Origin: Archangium lansingense
GTDB lineage: Bacteria > Myxococcota > Myxococcia > Myxococcales > Myxococcaceae
DNA: 64,000 nucleotides
Direction of reading: 5' to 3'
Assembly: GCF_026626635.1 (NCBI RefSeq)
Contig: NZ_JAPNKA010000001.1
Span: 9,160,501-9,224,500 of the forward strand
In this document: positions 52,070 to 63,500 of the stretch, one piece after another
Layout of the letters: every line of letters starts with the position of its first letter
Numbering within the stretch: position 1 is the stretch's first letter
The notes under the pieces: generated by a model
What the model saw: the letters and a program-made list of their open reading frames with translations, nothing else
Databases searched by the model: none
What the model was told of the DNA's origin: nothing
Program-made: the position numbers and the translations under genes

Positions 52070-52096
52070 TTGGCACTCGCGAGGTGCGAGTGCTAA
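52070..52096. promoter_or_regulatory. CIRCE element (HrcA operator)
   Basis: TTGGCACTC, nine bases, GAGTGCTAA: one mismatch to the consensus inverted repeat TTAGCACTC-N9-GAGTGCTAA. HrcA binds this to repress groESL under normal growth, and release occurs after heat shock. Confidence 0.93.
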
Positions 52097-52178
52097 CGGC
52101 CCGGGCCAAGAGGCCCTTTTTCCCACAACCCCATGGGCGTTCCGTACGCCGGGGCGCCCCAGCTGAAGGAGACAGACC

Positions 52179-52469
52179 ATGAAGATTCGTCCTCTGCAGG
52201 ATCGTCTGATCGTCAAGCGCGTGGCCGAGGAGAACAAGACCAAGGGCGGTCTGTTCATCCCCGACACCGCCAAGGAGAAGCCCCTCGAGGGCCACGTGAT
52301 TGCGGTCGGCAACGGCAAGGTGCTCGAGGACGGCAAGGTCCGCCCGCTCGACATCAAGGCCGGCGACACCATCCTGTTCAGCAAGTACGCGGGCACCGAG
52401 ATCAAGATCGACGGTGAGGAGCACCTCATCCTCCGTGAGGAGGATGTGCTCGGCGTGATCGAGAAGTAG
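52179..52469 (+). CDS. groES: Co-chaperonin GroES
   Basis: The 96-residue protein starts at ATG 52179 after GAAGGAG. It has the family mobile loop (EENKTKGGLFIPDTAKEKP) and ends with REEDVLGVIEK. GroES caps GroEL and encloses folding substrates. It is under the CIRCE promoter and is followed after 46 bases by groEL. Confidence 0.98.
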   Translation: MKIRPLQDRLIVKRVAEENKTKGGLFIPDTAKEKPLEGHVIAVGNGKVLEDGKVRPLDIKAGDTILFSKYAGTEIKIDGEEHLILREEDVLGVIEK

Positions 52470-52515
52470 TCCCCGCTTCCGCTCCTCAACTCTCTACCCA
52501 AAGGAATCAACCAAC

Positions 52516-54165
<1,650 letters not shown>

Positions 54166-54178
54166 TCGCCCCCCAGGT

Positions 54179-54208
54179 ACCGGAGCGCGGGTCCGCTCGC
54201 GCTCCGGT
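54179..54208 (+). terminator. Hairpin terminator after groEL
   Basis: An 11-bp perfect stem (ACCGGAGCGCG with CGCGCTCCGGT) and 8-base loop lie 14 bases after the groEL stop codon, followed by GTCTCTC with only scattered T. Confidence 0.7.
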
Positions 54209-54337
54209 GTCTCTCGGACGGCCTCCGGTTCCCTCGTGGACCCGGGGGCCGTTCGCGTTTCAGGGAGCCGAGCGTGCGCCGGGTGGCGTGGCGTCTCCCT
54301 GCCTCTTAGTTTGGAGGAAGACACGAGGAGAACACGC

Positions 54338-54595
54338 GTGAAGCCTGTGAAAATCTATACCACCACCTATTGCGGCTACTGCGTCCGGGCCAAGGATCTG
54401 CTGACGCGCAAGGGGGTGAAGTACGAGGAGCTGGACGTCACCGGTGACGACGAGATGCGCTCGAAGCTGGTGGAGATGAGCGGCGGCCAGAGGACCGTGC
54501 CGCAGATCTGGATCGGCGAGACCCACGTGGGTGGCTACTCCGATCTGGCCCGGCTGGAGACCGAGGGGCGGCTCGACCCGATGCTCCAGGCCTGA
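54338..54595 (+). CDS. grxC: Glutaredoxin 3-type
   Basis: GTG 54338 with GAGGAG upstream encodes 85 residues beginning MKPVKIYTTTYCGYC. The redox CGYC motif is at 12-15, and TVPQIWIGETHVGGYSDLAR holds the cis-Pro and glutathione-binding GG. It reduces disulfides with glutathione. It is a single gene ended by a strong hairpin at 54609. Confidence 0.95.
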   Translation: MKPVKIYTTTYCGYCVRAKDLLTRKGVKYEELDVTGDDEMRSKLVEMSGGQRTVPQIWIGETHVGGYSDLARLETEGRLDPMLQA

Positions 54596-54608
54596 GCCTT
54601 CTGGCTGT

Positions 54609-54651
54609 GGATGCCCGGGGGCAGGCGGCCAGCCGTACACCCCGGGCATCC
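54609..54651 (+). terminator. Hairpin terminator after glutaredoxin gene
   Basis: A 12-bp perfect stem (GGATGCCCGGGG with CCCCGGGCATCC) encloses 19 bases, 14 bases after the stop codon. Confidence 0.7.
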
Positions 54652-54707
54652 CCCCTCCACCGTGCGCAGGTTGCCCGGAGCAACTCGCGCATGAACGGAG
54701 GTAGACG

Positions 54708-55115
54708 ATGGCAGAGGCAGGGGAACAGGTCACCGGGACCAGGGACGAGAACTACGACGTCATCAGCGTGCTCCACCACTGTCTCAAGGCGGCCTCGGCG
54801 GTCGACCAGTACATCCAGGACGCCGAGCAGAGCGGTGACCGCGAGCTGGTGGACTTCTTCCGCGACTACCAGGAGTCCCAGAGGGACCTGGCCGAGCGCG
54901 CGAAGAACCTGCTGGGCGCGCGGCTGGCCCGGACCGAGGGCGTGAAGGCCAGCGGTGGCAAGAAGCGCCAGGCCCAGAAGTCGGCCCAGGGCCGCGTCTC
55001 CCCCGGGGCCCAGACCAATGCCGCGGTGAATTCCGGCGGCCGCCCGGACGATGACATCGTGGACGAGGAGTCCAAGGAATCCTTCCCGGCCAGCGACCCG
55101 CCCGCCAGGTACTAG
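54708..55115 (+). CDS. Small helical protein with FPASDPP tail
   Basis: The 135-residue product begins MAEAGEQVTGTRDENYDVIS. Residues 15-75 are a helical segment (LHHCLKAASAVDQYIQDAEQ) reminiscent of four-helix/DUF2383-like proteins. A basic Lys/Arg/Gln linker follows, then an acidic end with DIVDEESKESFPASDPPARY. The ESFPASDPP ending is a recurrent tail on stress-associated small proteins of Proteobacteria, function unknown. A hairpin terminator follows. No partner gene is evident. Confidence 0.8.
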   Translation: MAEAGEQVTGTRDENYDVISVLHHCLKAASAVDQYIQDAEQSGDRELVDFFRDYQESQRDLAERAKNLLGARLARTEGVKASGGKKRQAQKSAQGRVSPGAQTNAAVNSGGRPDDDIVDEESKESFPASDPPARY

Positions 55116-55136
55116 CAGGCACCGCACGACGGGTTG

Positions 55137-55169
55137 AGCGTCCCGGGGGCTAGACTCCTCTGGGACGCT
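55137..55169 (+). terminator. Hairpin terminator
   Basis: AGCGTCCC (55137-55144) pairs with GGGACGCT (55162-55169), 21 bases after the stop of the small stress-type protein and just before the GTG start of the next gene; TCGTCTTC follows. Confidence 0.5.
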
Positions 55170-55188
55170 TCGTCTTCACTGCCGGCCC

Positions 55189-56214
55189 GTGAAACAAGCC
55201 AGATCGCTTCTCGCGTGCGCCCTCCTGTTCGCCGCCTTGGGTGGAGTGGCGTGCCAGACGGCCTATCGGGCCCACCGCGACATTCCTCCCGAGCTCACCG
55301 CCCATGCGGTGGTGGTGTACCCCTTCGGCTTCCGCTGGCCGGAGCCCGCCTGGCGCTCCTTCGAGCTGAGTCAGCGGCTCATCGACGTGGCCCTCGCCGA
55401 GGCCGGTGAGCAGGCCCTCTTCTTCGGCCCCTCCGAGTTCAAGGTGTACCGCCCCCAGGAGGACAACGCCTGGGTAGCGAGCAACGCGGTGTCGCGCCTG
55501 GTCTCCTCCGGGGTGCGTCCGGACCAGGCACTCGTCCTGCGCCCCTGGGCGGAGCGGCGCGTCCACTCCGTGCAGCGCGAGTCGCATGATGTGGCGGGCC
55601 GCCGCGTGGGCACGGGCAGCGTGGAGGAGACGGCCTTCCTGGGACACGTGGAGGTGCTGCACCCCTCCAGCGGCCGCGTCCTGGTGGAGGTGACGGGTGA
55701 GGCCGTGCCGGACCCGTTCGCCGAGCACTCCGACGAGGGGGCGGATCCATCGCCCGAGCTGACGCGGCTGATGGTGGGCCTCACCCGCGAGGCGCTGGCG
55801 GCCCTGGACGAAACCCTGCGCCCACCTCGGCTCCCTACCCCGCCCCTGGCCGGGGAGGTGATCCTGATTCCCTGGGAGACCTTCACGTATTCCGAGGAGG
55901 GCCGCCCCGCCTTCGCCCCGGAGCTGGCCGCCCTGGATGCCCTGGACGCCGAGGTGGTGCGCCAGCAGCGGCTGCGCTTCGCCAACCCGGGCCTGGCGCC
56001 CAGAGAGCTGACTCAGCTCGCCCGGATGCCGGCGGGCCTGTACGTGCTCGAGGCCCCCGCCGGAGGGAAGCTCGCTCCTGGAGAGCTGGTGGTCGGCGTG
56101 GAGGAGGGCCCCGCCCTGCCCCAGACACTCGCCCGCATGCGCTTCTCCCTCGTCCCCACCCGGGTCCGTGTTCGCCGCCCTGATGGGAATGTTGCCGAGC
56201 GGTTGCTGCCCTGA
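55189..56214 (+). CDS. Lipoprotein of unknown function
   Basis: GTG 55189 gives 341 residues with lipobox GVAC (Cys22). The mature part has HAVVVYPFGFRWPEPAWRSF and a later segment with regular beta/alpha alternation, but no motif that I recognise. Location is probably the outer membrane or periplasm. The gene is 123 bases upstream of the FHA/AAA+ regulator. Confidence 0.8.
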   Translation: MKQARSLLACALLFAALGGVACQTAYRAHRDIPPELTAHAVVVYPFGFRWPEPAWRSFELSQRLIDVALAEAGEQALFFGPSEFKVYRPQEDNAWVASNAVSRLVSSGVRPDQALVLRPWAERRVHSVQRESHDVAGRRVGTGSVEETAFLGHVEVLHPSSGRVLVEVTGEAVPDPFAEHSDEGADPSPELTRLMVGLTREALAALDETLRPPRLPTPPLAGEVILIPWETFTYSEEGRPAFAPELAALDALDAEVVRQQRLRFANPGLAPRELTQLARMPAGLYVLEAPAGGKLAPGELVVGVEEGPALPQTLARMRFSLVPTRVRVRRPDGNVAERLLP

Positions 56215-56337
56215 TGCACCGCCCCCACACACCCCGACACTAACGCTTGCTCCCGGAGTACTACACCCATAAACAGGAAACTCCCGCGACGCTGGCGGAG
56301 TGCCCAGCCCGCCGACCCGGGGTGGAGGTCTACGCCA

Positions 56338-57729
<1,392 letters not shown>

Positions 57730-57737
57730 CCCTCGCT

Positions 57738-57766
57738 TTTCCCAAACCCCAAGGGAGTTTCCCAAA
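57738..57766 (+). repeat. Direct repeat TTTCCCAAA, 20-base spacing
   Basis: TTTCCCAAA occurs at 57738-57746 and 57758-57766, starting exactly 20 bases apart, immediately upstream of the next lipoprotein ATG (57769). It overlaps the ribosome-binding site region (AAGGGAG at 57751). Confidence 0.6.
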
Positions 57767-57768
57767 TC

Positions 57769-58962
57769 ATGATGCGCCGTATCGCCATCGCCACCGTCCT
57801 CCTCGCCGCAGGCTGTGCCGGCCAGCAGGCGGCCCAGAAGAAGCAAGGCCCGACCACCACCGAGGAGCGGTTGCGCATCACCAACCAGCCTCCGTTCGAC
57901 GTGGCGGTGTGCCAGCCCAAGGCACTCAGCCTGCCTCAGCCCCCCAACGAGGGCATCCTCGTGGGCGCGCTCCTCACCACCCGTCCCGAGGTGATGGAGT
58001 GTCTGGTGGACCCCAAGTCCCGCGGTGAGGCCGAGTCCACCCGCGTGGTGGTGAAGACCACCGTCACGGACCAGGGTGGCACCCACGCCATCACCGGGGA
58101 GAACCTCACCCCCGAGGGCACCGCCTGCATTCAGAAGGCAGTGGATGCGCGCGTGCCCCTCACCGCCCTGGCCAAGGGCGCGCAGCCGGTGACGGCCGAG
58201 AGCACCTTCGTCCACGAGGTGAGCAACAGCGCCAGCGTCAAGTTCGGCATCAACCCGGGCTCGGACTTCTCGGGCGCCGTGCGGCTCTCCGAGTCCACCT
58301 GGTGCGAGTGCTACGCGCCCTTCACCACCAAGGCCCCGCCCCAGCTCAAGGCCTCCGTGGACCTGAAGAAGGAGTCGGCGACCGCGGCGGAGATCGTGTT
58401 CGAAGCCACCAACACCCCCGAGGGAGATCAGCTCGCCGCCTGCCTCCAGGCCAAGATGATGACCCTGCCGGTGAAGCTCGAGGTGACCGAGGTGAAGTTC
58501 CCCTACCGGTTCACCCACTTCCACTCGCAGGCCACCGAGGCCTCGCCGGACATGACGCCGGAGCTGCGCTTCTACCAGCTGGACCTGCTGCGCAATCAGC
58601 GCGCCGCGAACACGGCCATGGCCCTGGGCACCCGCTCCAACGCCGCGGAGACCTACGAGGAGGTGCTCACCCGCTTCCAGAAGACCCCCCAGCGCAAGCA
58701 GTACGACATGCTTTCGGAGCTGACCTCCAAGTGCAACGCGCTCGTCGAGACCTCCAAGAAGTCCGTGGAGGCTTTCACCGGGCAGCTCCAGGCGGAGCAG
58801 CAGGCGCTGGCCAACGTCCAGGAGCTCAAGGCCAAGGACGCGGCCTGGGGTGAGCTCGAGGGCAAGCTCCAGGAGGTCGTGACGGCCGCCGAGCAGGATG
58901 TGAAGAACGCCCAGGAGCGGCTCGCGGCCGACCAGAAGGCGTGCCCGAAGGTCAGCTACTAA
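57769..58962 (+). CDS. Lipoprotein with coiled-coil C-terminus
   Basis: The 397-residue protein begins MMRRIAIATVLLAAGC (Cys16 lipobox). The N-terminal half has paired Cys residues and beta structure (VAVCQPKALSLPQPP), and the C-terminal 100 residues are a helical coiled-coil (QLQAEQQALANVQELKAKDA). It lies 39 bases after the FHA regulator. No catalytic motif is seen. Possible role is in envelope structure or signalling linked to the regulator, by position only. Confidence 0.82.
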   Translation: MMRRIAIATVLLAAGCAGQQAAQKKQGPTTTEERLRITNQPPFDVAVCQPKALSLPQPPNEGILVGALLTTRPEVMECLVDPKSRGEAESTRVVVKTTVTDQGGTHAITGENLTPEGTACIQKAVDARVPLTALAKGAQPVTAESTFVHEVSNSASVKFGINPGSDFSGAVRLSESTWCECYAPFTTKAPPQLKASVDLKKESATAAEIVFEATNTPEGDQLAACLQAKMMTLPVKLEVTEVKFPYRFTHFHSQATEASPDMTPELRFYQLDLLRNQRAANTAMALGTRSNAAETYEEVLTRFQKTPQRKQYDMLSELTSKCNALVETSKKSVEAFTGQLQAEQQALANVQELKAKDAAWGELEGKLQEVVTAAEQDVKNAQERLAADQKACPKVSY

Positions 58963-59028
58963 GCAGTCCGCCGAGCGCCTCTCGCGGGGAGTTTCGGCCC
59001 AGGGGCCCGACAGCGGGTCCAGCATGAC

Positions 59029-59065
59029 GAAGGCGCGGCGCCCTCCCGACGGGTTCCGCGCCTTC
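59029..59065 (+). terminator. GAAGGCGCGG hairpin, copy 1
   Basis: GAAGGCGCGG (59029-59038) pairs perfectly with CCGCGCCTTC (59056-59065), 17-base loop, 66 bases after the lipoprotein stop codon. TGTGTTTC follows on the plus strand. A second hairpin with the same stem lies at 60472. Confidence 0.7.
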
Positions 59066-59210
59066 TGTGTTTCCGGGGGCCGGTAGTCAGGCCCCGTCCC
59101 AAGCCGAGCGCCCGGGCAGGCCTGGGGTATTGCCCTGACGCCAGCGGCGGATTAGGGATGCGGGTATTGGGTGGCGAGGGACGCCGCCCCATGAGTCTCC
59201 GGAGGCATCC

Positions 59211-59276
59211 ATGAACGCTCCCATTGTGCTTGCCGTGGTTGACGTCCTGTTCGCCCAGGGGGCGCGGGCCGCCTAG
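59211..59276 (+). CDS. Possible 21-residue small protein upstream of rsgA
   Basis: ATG 59211 follows GGAGG (59201-59205) at ideal spacing and encodes MNAPIVLAVVDVLFAQGARA plus one Ala. A preceding seven-codon frame (ATG 59191) ends in TGA overlapping this ATG, as in translational coupling. The product is hydrophobic in its first half. Between 58963 and 59373 there is otherwise only the copy 1 hairpin and no recognised gene. Confidence 0.3.
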   Translation: MNAPIVLAVVDVLFAQGARAA

Positions 59277-59373
59277 CCGGCCGAAGGTCCGACGCAGCGT
59301 GGTTCCGCTCCTTGCTGGGCGCCCTTGAATCCTCAGGTGCGCCACCGGCACCACTCTGTCCGGAGTCCTTCAA

Positions 59374-60459
59374 GTGTCCCTCGAATCCCTCGGCTGGGGT
59401 CTCGACCTCGCCAACGCTTTTTCCATCCTCCTCACCCAGCTCTCTCCTTCTCTCGTCCCAGGGCGCGTCGTGCGCCAGGAACGCGGACTGCTCACCCTCC
59501 AGACCGCCGAGAGGACCGTGCTCGCACGGCCCTCGGGACGAATCCTCCACCACGCCCACGGAGCCGAGGCGCTGCCCACCATTGGTGATTGGGTCGCGCT
59601 CCAGCTCCCTCCCGGTGATGGCGAGGCCCTGCTCCACGCCGTCATCCCCCGCCGAGGCGTCCTCATGCGGCGCGAGGCGGGCCACGAGCACGCGGGTCAA
59701 CCCATCGCCGCCAACCTCGACGTGGTGTTCCTCGTCACGGGGTTGGATGGCAACTTCAACCCTCGCCGCATCGAGCGGGCGCTCACCCTGGCGTGGAACA
59801 GTGGGGCCACACCCGTGGTCGTCCTCAGCAAGGCCGACCTCGAGCCAGAGGTGGCCACGCGGGTCCTCGAGGTCCAGGAACTCTCCCCGGGCGTGACCGT
59901 GCTCGCGCTGAGCACGCTCATGGGAGAGGGCATCGAAGAGGTGCGCGCACAGCTCCCCGCCGGAAAGACGGGCGCGCTGCTCGGCTCCTCGGGCGTGGGC
60001 AAGTCCACCCTCGTCAACCACCTGTTGGGCGAGTCGCGTCTGGCCACCCAGGCCGTCAGCGCCGAGGGCGACAGGGGCCGCCACACCACCACCCACCGGG
60101 AGCTGTTCGTGCTTCCTCACGGCGGGCTGCTCATCGATGGGCCCGGCATGCGCGAGCTCGGACTGTGGGGCGAGGACGAAGGGCTCGGCCACGCCTTCGC
60201 GGACATCCTCGCGCTGGCTGACGGCTGCCGCTTCCGGGACTGCACCCACCACAACGAGCCGGGATGCGCGGTGCTCGCCGCCCTGGAGACCGGGGAGCTC
60301 TCTCGTGAGCGGCTCGACAGCTACGAGAAGCTGCGGCGCGAGCAGGCCTGGCAGGCCCGGCAGTCGAGCCCCGCCGCGCAACGCGAGCAACGCCGTCATG
60401 AGCGGACTCTGACCCAGATGGGCTGGGAGCGCTCTCGAGCCAAACGGCGCGGGGATTGA
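59374..60459 (+). CDS. rsgA: Ribosome small subunit-dependent GTPase A
   Basis: GTG 59374 gives 361 residues. It is a circularly permuted GTPase: G4 in VVVLSKAD comes before G1 GSSGVGKSTL and G3 LIDGPGMRELG. An N-terminal OB-like fold precedes, and a C-terminal zinc motif CRFRDCTHHNEPGC ends it. RsgA proofreads maturation of the 30S ribosomal subunit. It is convergent with smc, separated by a shared-stem hairpin at 60472. Confidence 0.95.
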   Translation: MSLESLGWGLDLANAFSILLTQLSPSLVPGRVVRQERGLLTLQTAERTVLARPSGRILHHAHGAEALPTIGDWVALQLPPGDGEALLHAVIPRRGVLMRREAGHEHAGQPIAANLDVVFLVTGLDGNFNPRRIERALTLAWNSGATPVVVLSKADLEPEVATRVLEVQELSPGVTVLALSTLMGEGIEEVRAQLPAGKTGALLGSSGVGKSTLVNHLLGESRLATQAVSAEGDRGRHTTTHRELFVLPHGGLLIDGPGMRELGLWGEDEGLGHAFADILALADGCRFRDCTHHNEPGCAVLAALETGELSRERLDSYEKLRREQAWQARQSSPAAQREQRRHERTLTQMGWERSRAKRRGD

Positions 60460-60471
60460 GCTGAAAACGGC

Positions 60472-60507
60472 GAAGGCGCGGGACCTGGACTCAGGTTCCG
60501 CGCCTTC
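60472..60507. terminator. GAAGGCGCGG hairpin, copy 2, between rsgA and smc
   Basis: GAAGGCGCGG (60472-60481) pairs with CCGCGCCTTC (60498-60507), with an inner ACCTG/CAGGT stem in the loop. It sits between convergent genes and is symmetric, so it could terminate both. The stem is identical to that at 59029. Confidence 0.75.
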
Positions 60508-60525
60508 TCCTTCTCACAGGGGTGT

Positions 60526-63500
60526 TTAGGCGGCGGTGATGTTGTCGTTGGCCGCCGTCGCCTCGCGCAGCTTCACGCTCACCAGCTTGGAGATACCCGG
60601 CTCCTCCATCGTCACGCCGTACAGCGTGTCCGCCACCTCCATGGTCCGCTTGTTGTGCGTGATGAGGATGAACTGCGACTGCTTGCTCATCTCCTTCACC
60701 ATGTCGTTGTAGCGGCCCACGTTGCCCTCATCCAACGGCGCGTCGACCTCGTCCAGGAGGCAGAAGGGCGTCGGCTTGATGAGGAAGATGGCGAAGATGA
60801 GCGCCACCGCCGTCAGCGCCTTCTCGCCGCCCGACAGCAGGTTCATGCTCTGCAGCTTCTTGCCCGGCGGCTGCGCGACAATCTCCACGCCCGGCTCCCC
60901 ACCCTGCCCCTCGTTCGTCAGCACCAGGCTCGCCCGCCCGCCGCCAAACAGCCGCGGGAAGATGGCCTGGAACTTCTCGTTCACGATGTCGAACGTCTGC
61001 TTGAAGCGCTCCCGGCTCGACGCGTCGATGCGCCGGATGGCCTCCTGCAGCTTCTCCATCGACTCCGACAGATCCTTCTTCTGCGTCAGCAAGAACTCCG
61101 ACCGGCTCGTCAGGTCCGCGTGCTCGTCGATGGCCGTGAGGTTGATCTCCCCCATCTTCTCCACCTGCGCGCGCAAGTCCTTCAGCTCCTCCTCGGCCTC
61201 CTCGCTCAGCGACGGCAGCAGGTGGTACTTGTGCACCTCCTCCTGCAGCTCCGTCCCGTGCCGCTCGCGGATGCCCGCCACCAGGTGCTCCAGCTCCAGG
61301 GCGATCTCCCGCTCACGCAGCGAGTTCTGCGCCAGGCCCTGGGTGAGGCCCTCCAGCTTCGTGCGCAGCTCGCGCAGCACGTTGTCCTGCTCGCGCACCT
61401 CGGCCGAGGCCGTGCCGTGCGCCGCGCGACGCGACTCCAGGACTCCGGCCGTCACCGCCAGGTCCTCGCCCTTCTTGGCGCGCTCCGCCTCCGTCTCGGA
61501 GATGCGGCGCTGGAACTCCTCCACCCGCGACGAGCCCTCGCGCACCGTGGTCTCCAGCTTGCGCACCCGGTTGGCCATCTCCTCCTTCTGGGCCAGCAGG
61601 CTCTCCAGCTCCTTGCGGGCGGCGTCGCCACGCTCGCCACCGGCGGCCACCTTCACCTTCAGGCTGGTGAGGTTGTTCGTCGCCGTCTCCGCCCGCTGCT
61701 TGAGCGACTCCAGCTCGCCCACCAGCTGCTTCACGCGCTCCTCGCGCGCCTCGCGGTCCGCCTGGCCGTGTGCCACCTCGCCCCGGCTGTTCTCCTCCTC
61801 GTGCGCCAGCCCGTCGTACATCTGCGTGAGCTGCGCCTCGTCCGCGTCCAGCGCCCGGAGCCTGTCGCGCACCCGCGCCAGGTCCTCGCTCGCCTTGTGC
61901 AGGTCCTTCTCCTGGCTGGCGAGGCTCAGCTCCTCGGCGTGCTGGTTCTTCGCCAGCCCCTTGAGGACGTCCTCCGTGTCCCCCATCTGCTTCTGCAGCG
62001 TGTAGTGCCGGGTGAGGATCTCGTTGTAGCGCTCCTCCACCCGAGCCACCTCGGAGGCCAGCTCGACAATCTCGCGCTTCTTCTGCAGCGCACCCACGGC
62101 GACGCCCTCGCGCTCGCCGCCGGTGATGGTGCCGTCCGGGCGGAACACCTCACCGTCCAGGGTGACGAGCGTGCACGTGGAGCCCTCGGCCTCGGCGTAC
62201 GCCTTGGCCACTCCCAGGTCCTCCACGATGATCACGTCCCCGAGGATGAGCTGCACCACGGGCTTGAGCGTCTCCTCGCACGTCACCTCGTCGATGGCGC
62301 GGGCCAGCACACCGGGACGCGACACGTCCGGCTGCACGGCGGAGGGCACGCGCTCGAGGGCGGGTACTGGCAGGAAGCTGCCACGGCCCTCGACGGCGGA
62401 CTTGAGGTACTCCACCAACTCCACGCCCTTGTCGCGGCTCTCCACGACGACGTGCTGCAGCCGCTCGCCCAGCACGGCCTCCACCGCGCGCTCGTAGCGC
62501 GGCGTGGTGGAGATGACGTCCGCCACCAGGCCGAAGATGCCCTGCTGCCGAGCCTCTTCACCGGCGCGCACCATCACCGCGCGCACGCCCTTGTCGAAGC
62601 CCTCGTAGTCCTTCTGCAGCGCCTCCAGCGAGCCCAGCCGGCTGCGCTTGTCGCTCAGCTCCTCGCGCAGGCCGATGACCTGGACCTCGTTTTCCATGAA
62701 GGCCTGACGCGTGCGCATCAGCGCCTCTTCCTCATGGCCCTTGCGCTCGGCCAGCTCCAGCGACAGGTGGCGGCTGTCCTCCACCCTGCGGGCCACGTTC
62801 TGGCGCACGTCCTCGAGCTGCTTCTCCTGCTCGCGCAGCGCGTCCGCCTCGGCGCGGTTGCGGGTGCGCCGGGCCTCCAGGTCCGTCTTCTGACGGGCCA
62901 GGTTGACGAGGTTGCTCTCGTGGTTGGCCAGGCGGCTCGCCACGGTGACGACCGCCGCCCGCTCCTGCTCCAGCCGCAGGGAGATCTCCGCCTGCAACTG
63001 GCTCACCCGGCGCAGCTCCTCCTGCGCCACCTTCATGGAGACCTCGTCCTCCTTCCACGAGCCGGCGATGTTGCTCAGCTCGGACTCGCGGGCGGCCATG
63101 GTCTCGGCCAGCTCGGACTGGCGCGAGCTGACGGTGTGCAGCTCGGTCTCGGACTGCGCCACCCGGGCGCTCGTCTCCTCCAGGTCCTTGCGCCAGTAGG
63201 CCAGGTCCTGGTCCGCGCGCTGCACGGCGCTCTCCAGCGTGTGCACCTCGGCGGAGAGCTTCTGCAGGGCCTCGGTCTCGGACTCCAGCGCGGTGCGGCG
63301 GTTGGTGATCATCACCTCCAGCTCGCGCAGCTTCTCGAGGTTCTCGCGCTCCTCGCCACCCAGGCTGTTGAGCTTCTCGCCCAGCATCTTGGACTCGGCG
63401 TGCAGCGCCAGGAAGCGGTGCGAGGCCGAGTGCAGATCGATCTCCCGCATGCGCGCCTTGAGCTTCTTGTACTTCTCGGCCTTCTTGGCCTGGCGCGAGA

